NCBI GenBank assembly: GCA_003170295.1
Contig: PNAJ01000069.1
Coordinates: forward strand, 59,998 to 98,076
DNA from: Bryobacterales bacterium
GTDB taxonomy: Bacteria > Acidobacteriota > Terriglobia > Bryobacterales > Bryobacteraceae
DNA length: 38,079 bases
Direction of reading: 5' to 3'
Position 1 is the first letter of the stretch. Every line of letters begins with the position of its first letter. Both the position numbers and the translations under genes were made by a program. Positions 35,549 to 38,079 of the stretch are shown piece after piece. The notes below the pieces were generated by a model. That model saw only the letters and a program-made list of their open reading frames with translations, had not been told where the DNA came from and searched no databases.

Positions 35549-37471
35549 TCACTTCAATCTTGCTCCTATGGGGACTTCTTCCAGAAAACTTACTAGCGAC
35601 GGGCTGCCGCCTTCTAGAGATGCGGCTACGATCATGCCTTGTGATTCTATGCCTCGGAGCTTGCGCGGGGCCAGGTTGGCTACTATGGCTACTTTGCGGC
35701 CCACCAATGCTTCGGGCTTGTAGGCTTCGGCGATGCCGGCTACTATGCTTCTCGGTTTGGGCTCGCCTATATCGATATGGAGATGTAGCAGTTTGTCGGA
35801 TTTCAGGACTGCGGCTGCGTCGAGTACGATGCCGACTCGCAGGTCGACTTTTAGAAAATCTTCGATCGCGATGTGCGAAACGGGCTGCTGCAAGGTTTTG
35901 CCTAAAACCGCTTGCTGACGGGCGTATTCTACGGTTTCCAGTTCTTTCATTTTTTCTATCGAGAGTTTGGGATCGGCTCTTGGGAAAACGGCAACGACAG
36001 TGCCCAGTGCTTGTCCGGCGGGCAGATGGCCCCAATGAAGATCTTTGGTACGGACTTCGGTGACCGGCTGATGGAAGCCGAGTTGCGAATAAATTTTCGC
36101 GGCGGATTCGGGGAGGACCGGCGCTAACAAAGATGTCACGATGCGTAAGGCCTCGGCGGCGGTGTAGAGAGTTTCATCGAGACGTTTTTCGCCGCCTTCG
36201 ATCTTGGCTTGTTTCCAGGGAGCTTGCTCCACAATGTACTTGTCGACCGCGGCAATCAAGCTCCAGATCATTTCCAGGGCTTTTGAAAACTCGAATTTCT
36301 CGAACGCTTCGAGGGCGGCGGACGTGGCGGCGGTCGCATCCGTGGCGATGCGCGGATCGCTTTTTGCTTCCGGGATGACACCGGCGCGGTATTGATGGAT
36401 CATCGACAATGTACGGCTGGCGAGGTTGCCGAGGCCGTTGGCAAGGTCGGAGTTATAACGGCCCACCAAGGCATCGTAGCTGAAGCTGCCGTCCTGGCCG
36501 AACACGACCTCCCGCAGCAGGAAATAGCGAAGGGCATCGGTGCCGAGGACTTTGTGAATCGGCGTGGCGCGCACGATGTTACCGCGCGATTTGCTCATCT
36601 TGTCGTTCTCAAACAGGAGCCAGCCATGGGCAAAAATACGCTTCGGCAGCGGCAGACCGGCGGCCATCAGAAACGCTGGCCAGTAGATGGCATGGAAGCG
36701 GACGATTTCCTTCCCGATGAGATGGAGGTCGGCGGGCCAGAGATCGTCACCATGAATTTTGTCGCCTTCGACGGCGCTCATATAGGTTGTCAGCGCGTCG
36801 AACCAGACATAGAAAACGTGCTTCGGCTCGTCGGGCACGGGAATGCCCCACTTGATGGACGTTCGCGTGATAGAGAGATCCTGCAAGCCTTGCTTGACGA
36901 ATGCGATGACTTCGTTGCGGCGAGATTCAGGCAGGATGAAATCGGGCTGCTCCGCGTAAAGAGTGAGGAGTTTTTCGGTGTACTCGGAAAGGCGAAAATA
37001 ATAATTCTCTTCGACCACGGTTTCCGTGGGTCGGCCGCAATCCGGGCACGGGTCGCCGGGCTTGGCGTCGTTCACAAAGGCGTTGTCGAAGATGCAGTAT
37101 TGGCCGGTATAGTTGCCTTTATAAACTTTGCCGCGGTCGCGGCATCGGCGGAACAGATCCTGGACGGCGAGGGCGTGGCGGTCGCTGGTGGTGCGCTCGA
37201 AGCGATCGATATTGAGGCCGAGAATCTGCCATTGCCGGCGGAACTCTTCGGAGATCGTGTCGGTGTAATCCTTGGGAGTCTTGCCCGCGGTTTCGGCGGC
37301 GCGCTCTACATTGACGCCGTGTTCATCGGTGCCGGTGGCGAGGATGGCGTGGAAGCCTTGCATGCGCTTGAGGGCTCGAATGGTATCGGCGGCGATGGTG
37401 GTGTAGGCGTGGCCGATGTGCGGCGCGGCATTGGTGTAGTAGATCGGAGTGGTCAGGTAGTATTTGTTCAT
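35549..37471 (-). CDS. metG: Methionyl-tRNA synthetase with C-terminal tRNA-binding domain
   Basis: This 640-residue enzyme attaches methionine to tRNA-Met. Class I signatures are PHIGH at residues 17-21 and KMSKS at about residue 290. The connective-peptide region includes CIFDNAFVNDAKPGDPCPDCG, a reduced zinc-knuckle pattern. A helical anticodon domain follows (LGNLASRTLSMI). The C-terminal EMAP/Trbp111-like domain, about 530-640, begins IAIEDFLKVDLRVG and contains LGEPKPRSIVAGIAEAY-like and ANLAPRKLRGIESQGMIVAAS segments. The domain order and length match the long bacterial type. No riboswitch or T-box was recognised upstream. Confidence 0.96.
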   Translation of the reverse strand: MNKYYLTTPIYYTNAAPHIGHAYTTIAADTIRALKRMQGFHAILATGTDEHGVNVERAAETAGKTPKDYTDTISEEFRRQWQILGLNIDRFERTTSDRHALAVQDLFRRCRDRGKVYKGNYTGQYCIFDNAFVNDAKPGDPCPDCGRPTETVVEENYYFRLSEYTEKLLTLYAEQPDFILPESRRNEVIAFVKQGLQDLSITRTSIKWGIPVPDEPKHVFYVWFDALTTYMSAVEGDKIHGDDLWPADLHLIGKEIVRFHAIYWPAFLMAAGLPLPKRIFAHGWLLFENDKMSKSRGNIVRATPIHKVLGTDALRYFLLREVVFGQDGSFSYDALVGRYNSDLANGLGNLASRTLSMIHQYRAGVIPEAKSDPRIATDATAATSAALEAFEKFEFSKALEMIWSLIAAVDKYIVEQAPWKQAKIEGGEKRLDETLYTAAEALRIVTSLLAPVLPESAAKIYSQLGFHQPVTEVRTKDLHWGHLPAGQALGTVVAVFPRADPKLSIEKMKELETVEYARQQAVLGKTLQQPVSHIAIEDFLKVDLRVGIVLDAAAVLKSDKLLHLHIDIGEPKPRSIVAGIAEAYKPEALVGRKVAIVANLAPRKLRGIESQGMIVAASLEGGSPSLVSFLEEVPIGARLK

Positions 37472-37498
37472 CTAGTTTATTGGACTGGTCGGTTGCAT

Positions 37499-37527
37499 GT
37501 CCCCTCCCTGACGGTCAGGGTTCGGTG
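37499..37527 (+). repeat. Family A repeat, second exact copy
   Basis: The 29 bases are identical to 7139-7167 (CCCTGACGGTCAGGG, then TTCGGTG), 30 kb away. The repeat lies 28 bases upstream of the metG start, so it is in the promoter/leader region of metG. Confidence 0.85.
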
Positions 37528-37628
37528 CGGGCGTTTGGGCGTAGGTACGGCCGAAAACACCCCACTGTGGGTCGCCATTTGTCCGCATGCTTACACATGG
37601 CCGTTCCGCGTCAACGCGCGGGCGACGA

Positions 37629-37673
37629 GAGCCGCCTCGAAAGGCGGCTGCAGCCAAAATTGGCCGCCCTACA
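37629..37673 (+). repeat. Family B repeat, fourth copy
   Basis: GAGCCGCCTCGAAAGGCGGC forms the arm hairpin, followed by TGCAGCCAAAATTGGCCGCCCTACA, slightly diverged from the other three copies. It lies between the metG leader and the larC end. Confidence 0.8.
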
Positions 37674-37704
37674 AGACAGGCAGTCATGAGAGTTTGTCGG
37701 GATC

Positions 37705-38079
37705 TCATAATTTCAGATATGCGGCTTGGGCGGCGGCTAGCACTTCGGGAAGTGGCGTTCCGGTGCGCGTGGCGATGGCGCGGCAATCTTCGTATTCCGG
37801 GGCGAAAGAGCCGTGGCCCGAGACTTTCACACGAATTCTTCCGTACGGCGTTTCGACTTCGACAATGCGGCGCTCTTCAATTCTACGTTCGGCGGAATAG
37901 ATGCGGAGGCCTAGCGTCGAGGTTTCCGCGAACACCAACTGGGCTAGCATTTCCTGGTCTTGCGGCTTGGCGATTACGCGCAGCAGCGAGCCGGGTCGGT
38001 TTTTTTTCATCTGCAGAGGCGAGAGCGATGCGTCGAGCGCGCCAGCTTCCATCAATCGTTCGAGGGCGTAGCCGAGGAC
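37705..38079 (-). CDS. larC: Nickel pincer cofactor biosynthesis protein LarC, C-terminal part (5' end outside window)
   Basis: The frame is open to the window edge at 38079, so only the last 124 codons are seen. Signature segments are MEAGALDASLSPLQMKKNRPGSLLRVIAKP and RIEERRIVEVETPYGRIRVKVSG, characteristic of the C-terminal LarC2 part of the LarC/DUF111 family. LarC is the cyclometallase that inserts nickel into the pincer cofactor of lactate racemase and related enzymes, using CTP. Whether larB and larE lie nearby cannot be seen. The gene ends about 230 bases before the metG start, and this gap holds families A and B. Confidence 0.88.
   Translation of the reverse strand, partial: VLGYALERLMEAGALDASLSPLQMKKNRPGSLLRVIAKPQDQEMLAQLVFAETSTLGLRIYSAERRIEERRIVEVETPYGRIRVKVSGHGSFAPEYEDCRAIATRTGTPLPEVLAAAQAAYLKL

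Noticed and set aside
36392..37900. A 502-codon open frame on the plus strand opposite metG
   Set aside because: It is antisense to metG, whose minus-strand frame has full catalytic signatures; long antisense frames are expected in GC-rich DNA and this one has no recognisable domain.

Overview
The window looks like chromosomal DNA from an Acidobacteriota bacterium, most like the Solibacter/Bryobacter group. This is judged from the gene repertoire, not from a search: secreted Gfo/Idh/MocA and GMC oxidoreductases with Tat-like leaders, a gluconate-dehydrogenase subunit 3 domain, quinoprotein-like propellers, c-type heme proteins, many lineage-restricted secreted proteins, moderately high GC by eye, and numerous short palindromic repeats between genes. 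No rRNA, tRNA, CRISPR array, transposase or integrase was seen.

Layout. 1-5.0 kb: a GMC oxidoreductase and a fused Gluconate_2-dh3/TIM-barrel protein (minus strand), divergent from metY and a CoA-binding protein. 5.3-10.7 kb: a membrane-anchored PQQ-like propeller, a small beta-rich protein, and a tight plus-strand cluster of four unrecognised genes. 10.6-18.5 kb: a seven-gene minus-strand unit encoding a GltD-like flavoprotein with an attached 2x[4Fe-4S] ferredoxin domain, 2-oxoacid:ferredoxin oxidoreductase KorA and KorB, the three subunits of proton-translocating transhydrogenase, and a DUF423 membrane protein. Together these could connect 2-oxoacid chemistry, ferredoxin-type electrons, NADPH, NADH and the proton gradient. 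18.5-24.2 kb: an aldehyde dehydrogenase, secreted hypotheticals (one with an internal duplication) and a Tat-exported Gfo/Idh/MocA oxidoreductase. 24.3-27.5 kb: cytochrome c and metallophosphoesterase, divergent from a heme-binding protein, then an ECF sigma factor (apparently frameshifted) overlapping its anti-sigma factor. 27.5-32.1 kb: an accessory, repeat-rich stretch with small membrane proteins, a VRR-NUC nuclease, and two adjacent genes sharing a short NSPNVV-type motif that resembles bacterial amyloid-signalling motifs. 32.1-38.1 kb: housekeeping genes (crotonase, ABC ATPase, polyprenyl diphosphate synthase, tatD, metG, and the 3' part of larC).

The most interesting items are the motif-sharing pair at 30526-31681 beside a VRR-NUC nuclease; the seven-gene redox unit; the sigma-factor frameshift; the domain fusion at 186-1475; and at least five families of dispersed palindromic repeats, some arranged as inverted pairs (REPIN-like). 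Domain and family assignments are from recalled family signatures, since no search was possible.
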